DNA of 64,000 nucleotides, taken from the NCBI GenBank assembly GCA_000993615.1, contig LBWM01000001.1:87970-151969 (forward strand), written 5' to 3'. Shown piece by piece: positions 1-8,307 of this stretch (the first letter of the stretch is position 1; each line of letters begins with the position of its first letter). The notes under the pieces are model-generated. The model was given only the letters and a program-made list of their open reading frames with translations. It was not told the origin of the DNA and did no database searches. The translations under genes were made by a program, and so were the position numbers. The stretch comes from Candidatus Peregrinibacteria bacterium GW2011_GWF2_39_17 (GTDB taxonomy: Bacteria; Patescibacteriota; Gracilibacteria; UBA1369; UBA12473).

Positions 1-2
1 TA

Positions 3-275
3 ATGCCTTTAAGAGATGACGAAAGTAAAAAAATTTGGAACCTATTTAATGAATTTCAGCAGCATAAAGATGAGATAGTGGTTTTTTTAGCTACAAAATT
101 AAGATGTGGTGAAGTTGTTGCTCGAAAACTCATTTCCATTGTAGAGCAAACTATTTTGCCGGATGTTAACCAGCGAAATATCAGCCTTTTACAGGTTGTA
201 AATGTTTTAGAGCAGGAAGTATTGCCTTATTTGTCTAATGATAGAACTTTTTCCGAATTATTTGACAGGGATTAA
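3..275 (+). CDS. hypothetical protein, window edge
   Basis: A 90-residue ORF beginning at the second base triplet of the window; the true start may lie upstream and outside it. The protein is hydrophilic, probably all-helical, and has no signal peptide, TM segment or recognisable motif. Its stop lies 18 bases inside the 3' end of ispE on the opposite strand, so the two genes converge with a short overlap. I do not recognise the family. The reading frame is open and its codon use is like the neighbours, which is the only support for it being coding. Confidence 0.5.
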   Translation: MPLRDDESKKIWNLFNEFQQHKDEIVVFLATKLRCGEVVARKLISIVEQTILPDVNQRNISLLQVVNVLEQEVLPYLSNDRTFSELFDRD

Positions 276-1016
276 TTGAAATAACGCGCCACCAGTTCCG
301 GATAAATGAGCTTTCGGGTAATTTTTTTTAATTTCAGGGTAATTCGCAAAGAAATTTTTTTCGAAATCATTATGAAGGAGTTGCTCGATGTTATTCCTAG
401 CCTCTTTTTTTAAAGCGCGAATAAGCGTTAAGGTGTCATTTTGATTTTTACCGCATAAAGATAAATTTAAACCTTCATAAGCGTTTTGCGTAGAAACGGG
501 GATATTAGTCCGGATTATTTCAATCTGATGGTTTAAAAGAACAGGCAAGGGAGTAAGGATTTCCCCGTAATGGCTACCAATCGCGGCTCCTCCGAGAATA
601 AAAAAAGGCACGTCCATGCCTATTTTGGCTGCGCAAGAAAGAAGTTGCTCCACAGAAAGATTAAGCTGCCAAAGCTTGTTAAGAGCTTTAAGTGTGGTTG
701 CGGCATTCGACGAACTGCCACCTAATCCGGCACAGATGGGGATATTTTTTTGAAGCCTGATTTTGACGCCTTTTTTCTGGGAATATTTTTTTTGAAGGAG
801 TTTGGCGGCTTGGTAAATAGTATTTTCTTCATTAAGTGGGATATTTGGATGATCACAGTAAAATTCGATGCATGGCCGCTTGAGTAAATCAAAATTCAAT
901 TCGTCTGTTAAAGATGAAACTTCATGATAAATTGTGGTGATTTGGTGATAGCCGGAAAAATCTTTTTTTAGAACATCAAGAGTGAGATTGATTTTGGCTG
1001 GAGATAAAATTTTCAT
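258..1016 (-). CDS. ispE: 4-diphosphocytidyl-2-C-methyl-D-erythritol kinase (IspE)
   Basis: Fourth enzyme of the MEP isoprenoid pathway: a cytoplasmic GHMP-family kinase that phosphorylates the 2-hydroxyl of CDP-methylerythritol with ATP. The N-terminus SPAKINLTLDVL and the GHMP glycine loop GLGGSSSNA (residues 97-105) are diagnostic, and the C-terminal LSGTGGALF matches the family's third motif. At 252 aa it is about 30 residues shorter than usual; the missing part follows the last motif, so activity is still plausible. It lies 47 bp downstream of ispDF on the same strand and is probably co-transcribed with it, although a promoter-like element pointing the other way sits in the gap. Its 3' end overlaps the hypothetical ORF on the plus strand. 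Confidence 0.94.
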   Translation of the reverse strand: MKILSPAKINLTLDVLKKDFSGYHQITTIYHEVSSLTDELNFDLLKRPCIEFYCDHPNIPLNEENTIYQAAKLLQKKYSQKKGVKIRLQKNIPICAGLGGSSSNAATTLKALNKLWQLNLSVEQLLSCAAKIGMDVPFFILGGAAIGSHYGEILTPLPVLLNHQIEIIRTNIPVSTQNAYEGLNLSLCGKNQNDTLTLIRALKKEARNNIEQLLHNDFEKNFFANYPEIKKNYPKAHLSGTGGALFQLIPVK

Positions 1017-1026
1017 TCATGATTTT

Positions 1027-1070
1027 TTAATTTTATTGAAAAGTTTTTTTCACAGTAAATATGCTATCCT
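1027..1070 (+). promoter_or_regulatory. promoter-like 44-bp element, copy A
   Basis: On the plus strand TTGAAA (1036-1041) is followed after 18 bases by TATGCT (1060-1065) and then ATCCT. The element matches a second copy at 21621-21664 in 36 of 44 positions by hand count, including an inner TGAAA-N6-TTTCA inverted repeat. It sits in the gap between two minus-strand genes and would transcribe antisense to ispDF. Its function is inference. Confidence 0.35.
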
Positions 1071-2275
1071 GGAGGTGGACGGTGGCCCCCCAAAGGGTGG
1101 GGGGGTAGTGTACGTAAAAGGACAATAACTAAGCACTGCAACCCCTCTCCTCTCCCAAAGGCAGTAAGTTCTTCTCCGCTTGTGGCCGTGATGCCAATTT
1201 TGTCCCCTGGTAGCAATAACAATTTTTGTAAACTGCTTTTTATTTGTGGAGTCAGCGGGTCGATTAGGGGAAATTTACCTTCAAATTGAAATCCGACTTG
1301 GTGCAATTCGAAACCTTTTGTGTGCATTTTTATTAAAATTTGTTCCAGATATTTTTGACTATCTTTTATGCCCTTTTTTAGACAAAGGTCATTTGCAAAA
1401 GTGCCTAAAGAACCCTGTCCAAGAGCCTGTGAAACAGCATTGCACAGGGCGTGAAGCATAACGTCTCCATCCGAATTAGCTTTTAATTTAGGGTAATTTT
1501 TAAAGAGCTTACCTCCAAGTGTTAAACCGGTTTTTGTCCGGTCAAAAGCATGGCTGTCTATTCCTATTCCGGTTCGAAATTCATTTTTCCCTTCCAAAAG
1601 AAAACGAGCAAATTCAAAGTCGCGCTGGTAAGTAATTTTAAAATTATATGGGCTGGCTTTAATTATTCTTGGGTAGATTCCTAGTTGTTCAATCAAGCTC
1701 ATTTCGTCTGTTCCCGATAAATTTTTTGCCAGGGCTTTTTCGTAAAGATCCATCCTAACTACTTGTGGAGTTTGCGCCTGCCATAAATTTGACCGGTCAA
1801 TGGTTTCGATTACTTGATCAGTTCTCCTTTTAGGGGGTTTTTTTAGGGATTTGACGGTGTCAACAATAGGATGAGCCACAAAAGCCGCGCCGGTTTTGGC
1901 TCCTGCTTTTAGAACTTGGGTAATTTCCGATGATGTTAAAAAGGGATTTGCAGCATTATGAAAAAGAAGCAGATCCCTAGATTGGATATTTGTATTTTTT
2001 TTGAGTTCGATAAGCCCTTTTTCGGCACTTTCTTGCCTGGTTTTCCCTCCAATCGCCACAATAATTTTTAGCATGCCCCATTCTTTTAATAATTTCCGAA
2101 AAAGGGTTTTTTTATGATCCGGTACAACTAAAACCAGGTTTTTGATTAGGGGATGCTGTTGTAATGCCTGTAAAGCATGCCAAAATAAAGGTTTCCCTGC
2201 GATCATTTCTTGCAATTTATCCGGTAGTTTGGAACGTTTTCCGCTGCCGGCAGCTAAAAGAAAAGCATGATTCAT
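1064..2275 (-). CDS. ispDF: bifunctional IspD/IspF (MEP cytidylyltransferase / cyclodiphosphate synthase)
   Basis: Fusion of the third and fifth MEP-pathway enzymes. The N-terminal half (to about residue 225) is IspD-like, with LLAAGSGKR binding CTP. The C-terminal half is IspF-like, with the zinc ligands in GIDSHAF and in DVMLHAL and the late GRGEGL motif. The start is placed at the internal ATG, because the upstream frame opens only with GTG and IspD normally begins directly before LAAGSGKR. The IspF half is divergent: the aspartates expected in the DALLGA-like and GDIG-like motifs are replaced (N in CNAVSQAL, S in GSLG). The last about 16 residues (Pro/Gly-rich, over a G/C-run hairpin) are not typical of the family. 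Upstream member of an operon with ispE. Confidence 0.9.
   Translation of the reverse strand: MNHAFLLAAGSGKRSKLPDKLQEMIAGKPLFWHALQALQQHPLIKNLVLVVPDHKKTLFRKLLKEWGMLKIIVAIGGKTRQESAEKGLIELKKNTNIQSRDLLLFHNAANPFLTSSEITQVLKAGAKTGAAFVAHPIVDTVKSLKKPPKRRTDQVIETIDRSNLWQAQTPQVVRMDLYEKALAKNLSGTDEMSLIEQLGIYPRIIKASPYNFKITYQRDFEFARFLLEGKNEFRTGIGIDSHAFDRTKTGLTLGGKLFKNYPKLKANSDGDVMLHALCNAVSQALGQGSLGTFANDLCLKKGIKDSQKYLEQILIKMHTKGFELHQVGFQFEGKFPLIDPLTPQIKSSLQKLLLLPGDKIGITATSGEELTAFGRGEGLQCLVIVLLRTLPPHPLGGHRPPPG
1086..1105. other. C-run/G-run hairpin
   Basis: A run of six C and a run of seven G flank a 7-base loop, able to form a very stable hairpin in an otherwise AT-rich sequence. It lies inside the annotated 3' end of ispDF, where it encodes an odd Pro/Gly-rich tail after the conserved IspF sequence. 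It may mark the boundary of a small insertion or an assembly problem; no U-run follows on the minus strand. Confidence 0.4.
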
Positions 2276-2322
2276 GATTAAATCATAACGCACTTTGAGG
2301 CAGGAGATAGGAAGTTAAGTCT

Positions 2323-2351
2323 TGACAAGAGTAATTTTAGTAGTTAGATTA
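2323..2351 (+). promoter_or_regulatory. sigma70-type promoter for the 2433 gene
   Basis: TTGACA followed after about 17 bases by TAGATT, giving an mRNA leader of about 75 nt before the ATG at 2433. The leader contains a small CCCTTGAAGGG palindrome. The -35 is a perfect consensus; the -10 is weaker. End coordinate approximate. Confidence 0.5.
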
Positions 2352-2432
2352 ACCCCTTGAAGGGATACGAGTTTCTTCTGGGCTAGGAGTGTATTCAGTT
2401 AGTAAGCTAATTTAAGTCTTAAATTAAGAAGG

Positions 2433-3272
2433 ATGAATGTACGTACTTTCATAGAAATAGGATTAAGAAAGGGTATTTCTGATTTTTCAGTAGGGCAATC
2501 CCCTAGTCTTATTAACCCAGATTTGACTCAAGTTAGTAGTGCCGCCGCTGTCAAAGTAGGTGCTGTTATTGGCGAAGAGGAACCTCTCCCAGATAAAGAC
2601 GTCAACGGGTGTTATATTTCAGGGCTAGCTATGAAATTGGACGGGGCAGGGAGTATGGAAATCTTAAATGTTTTGCGACAGCTTGAATCGCAATTAACTA
2701 AAAAAGGTTTTCCAACTGTAACCATTACCGTGGAGGGAGTTGCTGCTCGTGCACAATTATTGAGACTCTCGCTGGGCAGGCAAGCATTATCCGGGGAGGG
2801 AGAGCAATTACTTTTCCGGGTAGGATTTTCGCCGTTTGGAGAAGGAGATTGGAACGATAAACTTTCTTGGGTAAGGGAAAAGGTCGCGGAGTTAACATCT
2901 GCTCAAAGCCAGGTCGTAGAAACCAGGCAGCAGGAAGATGAAGTCAGATTAGACACAGAAGAAGCGGAAAAAGCAGCAGAGCCTCAAATATTAAGAGTTG
3001 AAAACATCGCACGTCTTGGCGGTGCAGAGTTAGATACAACTGCCAATGTATGGAAAAGGCCTTTATTGATGTGGCTATCGGATGCTGCTGAAGGAGCCAT
3101 GGTTCAATTTTCCATTAAAGATTTACCCGGAATCTGTCTTTTGCGAAAAACAGGAACTGGGATGATGAATGGAAAGATTTTGCTACATGCGCCGGAGCAA
3201 TTAATACTACCGATTAGATCGGAAGATTGGCTGGAATTTAGCCAAATAGATACCCAAATAAAAGAGGGCTAG
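2433..3272 (+). CDS. hypothetical protein, 279 aa
   Basis: I do not recognise this protein. It has no signal peptide or TM segment, so it is probably cytoplasmic. Residues 1-145 look mixed alpha/beta. A Glu/Gln/Ala-rich, probably helical stretch (about 155-190) links to a C-terminal globular part. The start is supported by AAGAAGG a few bases upstream, one of the few purine-rich ribosome sites in the window, and by a consensus -35 box further upstream. It is a single-gene unit: its own promoter before it, a hairpin terminator after it, and minus-strand MEP genes on both sides. Confidence 0.75.
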   Translation: MNVRTFIEIGLRKGISDFSVGQSPSLINPDLTQVSSAAAVKVGAVIGEEEPLPDKDVNGCYISGLAMKLDGAGSMEILNVLRQLESQLTKKGFPTVTITVEGVAARAQLLRLSLGRQALSGEGEQLLFRVGFSPFGEGDWNDKLSWVREKVAELTSAQSQVVETRQQEDEVRLDTEEAEKAAEPQILRVENIARLGGAELDTTANVWKRPLLMWLSDAAEGAMVQFSIKDLPGICLLRKTGTGMMNGKILLHAPEQLILPIRSEDWLEFSQIDTQIKEG

Positions 3273-3363
3273 ATGGTAATTAGGTGAAAAAGCAAAGATG
3301 TATAGGATTTTTACCCTTGTTTTCATATTAGAAAAATGTTAAGGTGCGCACTCTTAACTATAG

Positions 3364-3388
3364 AAGTCCTTAAAAAAAGGGCTTTTTT
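3364..3388 (+). terminator. intrinsic terminator after the 2433 gene
   Basis: AAGTCCTT pairs with AAGGGCTT (one G-T pair) across a short A-rich loop and is followed by a T-run. It separates the orphan at 2433 from the receiver gene at 3411. Confidence 0.6.
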
Positions 3389-3410
3389 CAAAAATTAAAA
3401 ATTTTTAATT

Positions 3411-4031
3411 ATGGCAACTGCTGACGAATCAATAAGTGACTTAGTTTATATTGATGACAATCCTGATGATCAGAGGCTTGCGAGTCGTACGGTGAGCAGA
3501 ATCAGCGGAAATAATTCTATTAGAACAATTACCCCGCGTGAAACAGGTGCAAGGGACGCAAAAGGCATCGCAGAATTTATGCAAACTTTGCGTTGTCGAC
3601 TTGAGATTCTCGATGGACAGATGGGTTTCACTTCTGGGCCAGAAGTGGCAGCAGCAATGAGGGGGCATTTTTTAAGCCTTCCCGGAGAAGGAGAAATCTT
3701 GGCTGGCGATGATCTTGAGTCTTTTCAGAGCGGAAAACGTCCACTTGGCCTTTTTTATACTGGAGGGTTAGCTACGTCGGAGTCCAGAGATGCGGCCAAG
3801 GAATTACTTAGAGCAAATGTTATAATCGGTTTAGTCCAAAAACCTTCAGACCCCACCGCCTTAAGGCCAATTTTTAGTCATCTTATTGCCTTGGCAAAAA
3901 CCATTGGTAATGATTCGCCACCCTCTGAAACAATTGAATTCCTCGAGCGATTATTTGCGAAAGATGCGTTAGCAGTTTTAGGAGAACAATTTAATTTTCA
4001 CAGGCGTTTGGCTGGGCTTTTTAGGCCTTGA
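3411..4031 (+). CDS. divergent response-regulator receiver-domain protein
   Basis: The 206-aa protein carries the receiver signature in order: acidic pocket IDDNPDD (D15, D16), a candidate phospho-acceptor aspartate at D68 in ILDGQMG, the beta-4 switch threonine T117 in FYTGG, and the conserved lysine K144 before proline in VQKPSDPTAL. No DNA-binding or enzymatic output domain is visible; the last about 45 residues are helical. It is probably a stand-alone phospho-signalling protein. No histidine kinase is encoded nearby, so its partner must be elsewhere. A hairpin terminator precedes it and dxr converges on it from the other strand. The family call rests on motif spacing only; overall sequence is far from standard CheY-like proteins. 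Confidence 0.75.
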   Translation: MATADESISDLVYIDDNPDDQRLASRTVSRISGNNSIRTITPRETGARDAKGIAEFMQTLRCRLEILDGQMGFTSGPEVAAAMRGHFLSLPGEGEILAGDDLESFQSGKRPLGLFYTGGLATSESRDAAKELLRANVIIGLVQKPSDPTALRPIFSHLIALAKTIGNDSPPSETIEFLERLFAKDALAVLGEQFNFHRRLAGLFRP

Positions 4032-4055
4032 TAGGCACTGCTTTGTTTTAAAAAA

Positions 4056-5090
4056 CTACGCCTCATTATTCCGTGGTGTAAAAAAAGAAGGAGTATAAAT
4101 TTCCAGAAAGCTGATTTTACCCTCTAAAAATTTTCGCACTGCTTTTTCATTGGTGCGCACAAATTTTTCTGGATTATCGCCCCCTAAACGACCAATTTGA
4201 TAGCCTAATTCTATGCCTTTGAGTAAGGTTTTCTGGGGTGGGAAAAAGTCTAAAGCAGTTGGCGGCAAGAAAGGCCCTGGAGATCTTTTCCCCACATTTT
4301 CTAGTAAAAATTTATGACGATTTGGATAATTTAAAGCGTAGGAAATAGGAATTTGCATATTGGGGGGAGAGTAGTGCATCAAGGTATTTCCATCTTTTAG
4401 CTGCACCATAGCGTGTACTAAACTTTGGGGGTGAATCAAAACCTCAATTTGCTCATAATCAAATCCGAATAAGTGGTGAGCTTCAATTATTTCAAACCCT
4501 TTATTGACCAGAGTGGCGCTATTAATCGTAATTTCCTTGCCCATTTTCCAGGTAGGGTGTTTTAAAGCATCTTTCACTGTTATTTTTTCTAACTCTTCTT
4601 TGGTTTTGCGCCAAAATGGACCACCAGAACAGGTCAAAATTATTTTTAAAACCTCCTTTTTGGGCACTTTTTGCAGTAGTTGAAAAAGCGCCGAATGCTC
4701 AGAATCGACAGGGATAAGTTGAGTTTTATGAAGTTTAGCCGCTGTCATAATTTCTCGCCCTTTCATTACCAGGGATTCTTTGTTTGCCAACGCAATATTT
4801 TTACCTGATTCTATGGCGGCCAAAGTAGGAATTAGCCCCGCGCTTCCAGAAATTGCCACCAGTGCTAAATCCGCTTTTATGCCAGCGATAAAAGAAGCTA
4901 AATTTGTTCCTTCGGCCAGGATAGTTTCTTTAACTCTAAATTCAGCAGCTTGCGCTCGTAGTAATTTTTCGTTGCGATACGAACTTAGGCCTACGATTTC
5001 AAAATCATCAGGTTGAAGCCTTATAACTTCCAGTGCCTGGATACCGATTGACCCTGTGGAGCCGAGAATAAGAATTTTTTTTCTGGCCAT
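4056..5090 (-). CDS. dxr: 1-deoxy-D-xylulose 5-phosphate reductoisomerase (Dxr/IspC)
   Basis: Second MEP-pathway enzyme; converts DXP to MEP with NADPH in the cytoplasm. The NADPH loop GSTGSIG (10-16), NKESLVMKG, the metal/substrate segment PVDSEHSALFQLL and the flexible-loop region CSGGPFW are all present, as is HPTWKMGKEITINSATL. At 344 aa it is shorter than the usual about 390; the shortfall is in the C-terminal helical domain. It follows ispG by 95 bp on the same strand, so ispG-dxr is a likely operon, separated from ispDF-ispE by two plus-strand genes. Confidence 0.96.
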   Translation of the reverse strand: MARKKILILGSTGSIGIQALEVIRLQPDDFEIVGLSSYRNEKLLRAQAAEFRVKETILAEGTNLASFIAGIKADLALVAISGSAGLIPTLAAIESGKNIALANKESLVMKGREIMTAAKLHKTQLIPVDSEHSALFQLLQKVPKKEVLKIILTCSGGPFWRKTKEELEKITVKDALKHPTWKMGKEITINSATLVNKGFEIIEAHHLFGFDYEQIEVLIHPQSLVHAMVQLKDGNTLMHYSPPNMQIPISYALNYPNRHKFLLENVGKRSPGPFLPPTALDFFPPQKTLLKGIELGYQIGRLGGDNPEKFVRTNEKAVRKFLEGKISFLEIYTPSFFTPRNNEA

Positions 5091-5185
5091 TATTTGCTGG
5101 TTTTATTATTTGTCGTTCGCAAGTTTTTAATAATTCTAAAAAATTTTGGTAATGTTGGATGTGCCGCAAAAGAGTCGAGTGGTGG

Positions 5186-6325
5186 TTAGCCCCTGGATCG
5201 AATCAGAGTAAGAAATTCTTTCACAAGCTCTTTTTCCGGAATATTGCCTTTGAAAAGTTCTCCTTTGTAGTAGATATTACCCTGTTTTTTTCCTCCAGCA
5301 ATGGCGAAATCAGCTTCTTTGGCTTCCCCTAATGCGTTAACAGTACAACCCATAACCGCAATCGTTAGATTTTGAGTGATGCCTTCTTTTTTAACCATTT
5401 TCTTAACTTTTTTAACCATCGCAATAAGATTAATTTCAGTACGCCCGCAGGTAGGGCAAGAAATAATATCTGGTTCTTTGGTGTATAATTTTAGTGATTT
5501 TAAAATTTCTTTAGCTGTAATAATTTCCATTTCTGGTTTATCTGAAAGGGAAACACGAATAGTGTCACCAATCCCTTGCGCAAGAAGTGTGCCCAGTCCA
5601 ACAGCGCTTTTGATTGCTCCTTCTGGTAAGGGGCCAGCTTCGGTAACACCCAAATGGAGAGGTAGATCACACTTTTTGGCAATTTGTTGGTAGGCTTGAA
5701 TCGCGTTTAAAACGCGACTACTTTTTACTGATAAGACTAGATTATAAAAATCTTGCTGTTTAAAAAACTTGAGCCAGCGTAAGGCCGATTCCACCATGGC
5801 TTCTGGACAAGGAGAACCATATTTATCCCATAAATCCTGTTCTAAAGATCCAGAATTAATTCCAATCCGAATACAGGCTTTTTTCTCTTTCGCTTTTTTA
5901 ATAATGGCTTTTAAGTTTTCAAGATAAATTCGCGTGATATGTGAACTTTCCCCAGGGGATTTAAAGATAAAATTAGGCACAATATTCCCAGGGTTAATTC
6001 TGATTTTATCAGCACCATGTTCCAAAGAAGCAAGCGCTAAGCGATAATCAAAATGCACATCCGCGATCAAGGGAATTTTAATTCTTTCTTTAATTTTAGC
6101 GATTGCCCTAGCTGCTTCTAAATTAGGTACAGCCACCCTGACAAGGTCGCAGTTCAAAGCTTCAAGTCTTCGGATTTGTGCTACGGTCTCACGAATATTT
6201 TCGGTCTTAGTTGAACACATTGATTGCATCGCCACTGGATAATCATTTCCCAATTTTAATTTACCGATTGTGGCTGTTTGTGTTTTTCGTCGCCTTTTAG
6301 ATGGATCGTGGTTTTTGAAAAGCAT
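5186..6325 (-). CDS. ispG: 4-hydroxy-3-methylbut-2-enyl-diphosphate synthase (IspG/GcpE)
   Basis: Iron-sulfur enzyme of the MEP pathway that reductively opens the cyclodiphosphate to HMBPP. The N-terminal TIM-barrel part shows VAMQSMCSTKTE and LIADVHFDYRLA. The C-terminal 4Fe-4S part has CPTCGRTEINL and GCTVNALGEAKEAD, supplying the three cysteines and the glutamate. The second motif is normally GCVVNGPGE, so this copy is slightly divergent. The length, 379 aa, is normal. It is the upstream gene of the probable ispG-dxr unit, and its start lies 89 bp from the divergent DUF4012 gene. Confidence 0.96.
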   Translation of the reverse strand: MLFKNHDPSKRRRKTQTATIGKLKLGNDYPVAMQSMCSTKTENIRETVAQIRRLEALNCDLVRVAVPNLEAARAIAKIKERIKIPLIADVHFDYRLALASLEHGADKIRINPGNIVPNFIFKSPGESSHITRIYLENLKAIIKKAKEKKACIRIGINSGSLEQDLWDKYGSPCPEAMVESALRWLKFFKQQDFYNLVLSVKSSRVLNAIQAYQQIAKKCDLPLHLGVTEAGPLPEGAIKSAVGLGTLLAQGIGDTIRVSLSDKPEMEIITAKEILKSLKLYTKEPDIISCPTCGRTEINLIAMVKKVKKMVKKEGITQNLTIAVMGCTVNALGEAKEADFAIAGGKKQGNIYYKGELFKGNIPEKELVKEFLTLIRSRG

Positions 6326-6414
6326 TTGATGATTTTAAATTTCCGAAACAAAAAGGGTTGCTGTAGAATCAAAATGTAACTTTTTCTTCCTAAAAGTTCA
6401 ATCGCTAAATCAGG

Positions 6415-8163
6415 ATGCGTTTTAAAAATTTTTCTCTCAAAAAACCAGGTATTAATTTCCCCCATTCTGCCAGGGCTAAAAAAAAGGTTTGGTATGCGCT
6501 TGGAGCTTTTATTTTACTTTTATTTTTATGGGGAATATCTGCATTAGGGGCATTTCGACCATTTTTATTCAACATACCCCAAATCACCGGGTGGCCGGGC
6601 ACCGAAAGAACTTATCTTCTCCTTTTTCAAAACAACACTGAACTTAGACCAACTGGCGGCTTTATCACGGCCTATGCGCTTTTGAATTTTAAAAATGGAA
6701 TACCCAGCGGCCTTTCTTTTTATGACGTCTATAGTCAAATTGATGATCATCCTTATGTTTCTCCGCCTTATCCGTTGGATGTGCTTTTGGAAAAAGATTC
6801 GAAAACTTATAATGGGCATAGTTTTCGTGACGCTAATTTCAACCCTGATTTTACGGTCGCTAAGGATGATATTTTGCAATTTTTTCATCTTACTTATCCT
6901 GATATTAATCCAAACGGGATGTTTGCTATTAATTTTTCGGTCTTAGAAGATTTAGTTAATTTATACGGGCCTTTTAAAATTGGAAAGCAAGAACTTACCA
7001 AGGAAAATTTATTTGAAAGTTTGGAAAATAATGTTTCGGATATTGATCGCCACAATGTTAATGCTTTAAATACCCGTAAGGATATTATTAAGGAATTCGG
7101 CCAAATAGTTTTAAGAAAAATGGTTTTAAACCCTTGGAAATGGCGAAGTCTTAGCGAATTGCTTGTTCAAGAATTAAACCATAAGGATATTTTACTTGTT
7201 TTTGAAAATAAATTTCTGGCTAAAAAAATAGCCCAAAAAAACTGGGATGGGCATTGGCCAATTAATGACGCTCGGCACAAAATAGATCGTTTAATTGTGA
7301 ACATCGCCAATTACGGAGGGATGAAATCAGATCGATATCTCACTCATGAAGTGCACTACACAATTGAAATAACGAACAGAAAAGATCAAGACGGCAAGCC
7401 TCTTGTTTACGGCGATTTAGAGATTAATTTACGCCATCTAGGGGGCTATAATACGCCCTTAAGTGGTGACTATACGGGTTATTTGCGTGTTTTTTTGCCG
7501 CCAGGCACCTCTTTGATAGAAAGTTTAAGTGGTCAGTCAGGTGACGTTTCTTTGAATGGCTATGCAGGGTGGGGGGATTTTATCACCCTGCATCCTGGAG
7601 AGCAGCAAACTTTTAAATATCGATTTAAGCTAAATGCGGATTATTTTTTGAACGATGCCTATGTGTTAAATATTATTAAGCAGCCAGGTACTTTAAATGA
7701 TTTTTATGATGTAAATATTAAGGCGCCACTGGGGAAGAAAATTTCAGGTAATCAATGGGAAAATCATGAAAATGTGGCTTTTTATCGAGGTTTTCTAAAT
7801 CAGGATCTTGAACTGGAACTAAAATTTTCCGAGGATGAATTCGGGCCGCGCCTTTTTGATCAAAAAAATGCGGCTTTAAATATTATTACTCTATCTTTTG
7901 CCGAATCCCTTGACACTTCCGGAGCCACGGACCCTTTGAATTATCAAATTGCAGATTTAGATGTAAACGAACCAGGCATCACAGATTCTTTGATTATTGA
8001 TTTTATCGAAGTAGATGAAGGCACAATTAGAATTTACACCAAGGGAATGACCATTCAGCCGGAAGAACATTTTAGCGTTTCGATGCGTAATATTCGAGAT
8101 CGAAATGGAAATTATATTAATCCCAATCCGCGAGCGGTAACTGTTGTTCAACGGTTGGAATAG
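6415..8163 (+). CDS. DUF4012 membrane-anchored envelope protein
   Basis: A 582-aa protein with a basic N-terminus, one TM segment (about residues 24-44, AFILLLFLWGISALGAF) and a large extracytoplasmic part. The segment LLLFQNNTELRPTGGFITAY matches the DUF4012 signature, a family common in CPR and Gram-positive envelopes and often near polysaccharide genes. The C-terminal about 100 residues (from SFAESLDTSG to DRNGNYINP) look like a bacterial Ig-like domain of the SbsA/Big_5 type. The function is unknown; a role in surface-polymer attachment is inferred from the relatives. It is divergent from ispG and upstream of guaA. Confidence 0.85.
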   Translation: MRFKNFSLKKPGINFPHSARAKKKVWYALGAFILLLFLWGISALGAFRPFLFNIPQITGWPGTERTYLLLFQNNTELRPTGGFITAYALLNFKNGIPSGLSFYDVYSQIDDHPYVSPPYPLDVLLEKDSKTYNGHSFRDANFNPDFTVAKDDILQFFHLTYPDINPNGMFAINFSVLEDLVNLYGPFKIGKQELTKENLFESLENNVSDIDRHNVNALNTRKDIIKEFGQIVLRKMVLNPWKWRSLSELLVQELNHKDILLVFENKFLAKKIAQKNWDGHWPINDARHKIDRLIVNIANYGGMKSDRYLTHEVHYTIEITNRKDQDGKPLVYGDLEINLRHLGGYNTPLSGDYTGYLRVFLPPGTSLIESLSGQSGDVSLNGYAGWGDFITLHPGEQQTFKYRFKLNADYFLNDAYVLNIIKQPGTLNDFYDVNIKAPLGKKISGNQWENHENVAFYRGFLNQDLELELKFSEDEFGPRLFDQKNAALNIITLSFAESLDTSGATDPLNYQIADLDVNEPGITDSLIIDFIEVDEGTIRIYTKGMTIQPEEHFSVSMRNIRDRNGNYINPNPRAVTVVQRLE

Positions 8164-8307
8164 TTTATGCTTTTATGGTTTTGGATAATAGGCCGTAGCC
8201 TAAAAGGGTAAGATAAGTCGCTTTCGGAAAAAGATTATAAAAGTAGTAGTTAGCAGAGCTTCCTAAATTGCGCTAAAATATATCCATAAAATCCTATTGT
8301 AAAATTT

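Noticed and set aside
8164-8307. Purine riboswitch upstream of guaA
   Set aside because: The conserved three-way junction bases are not present.
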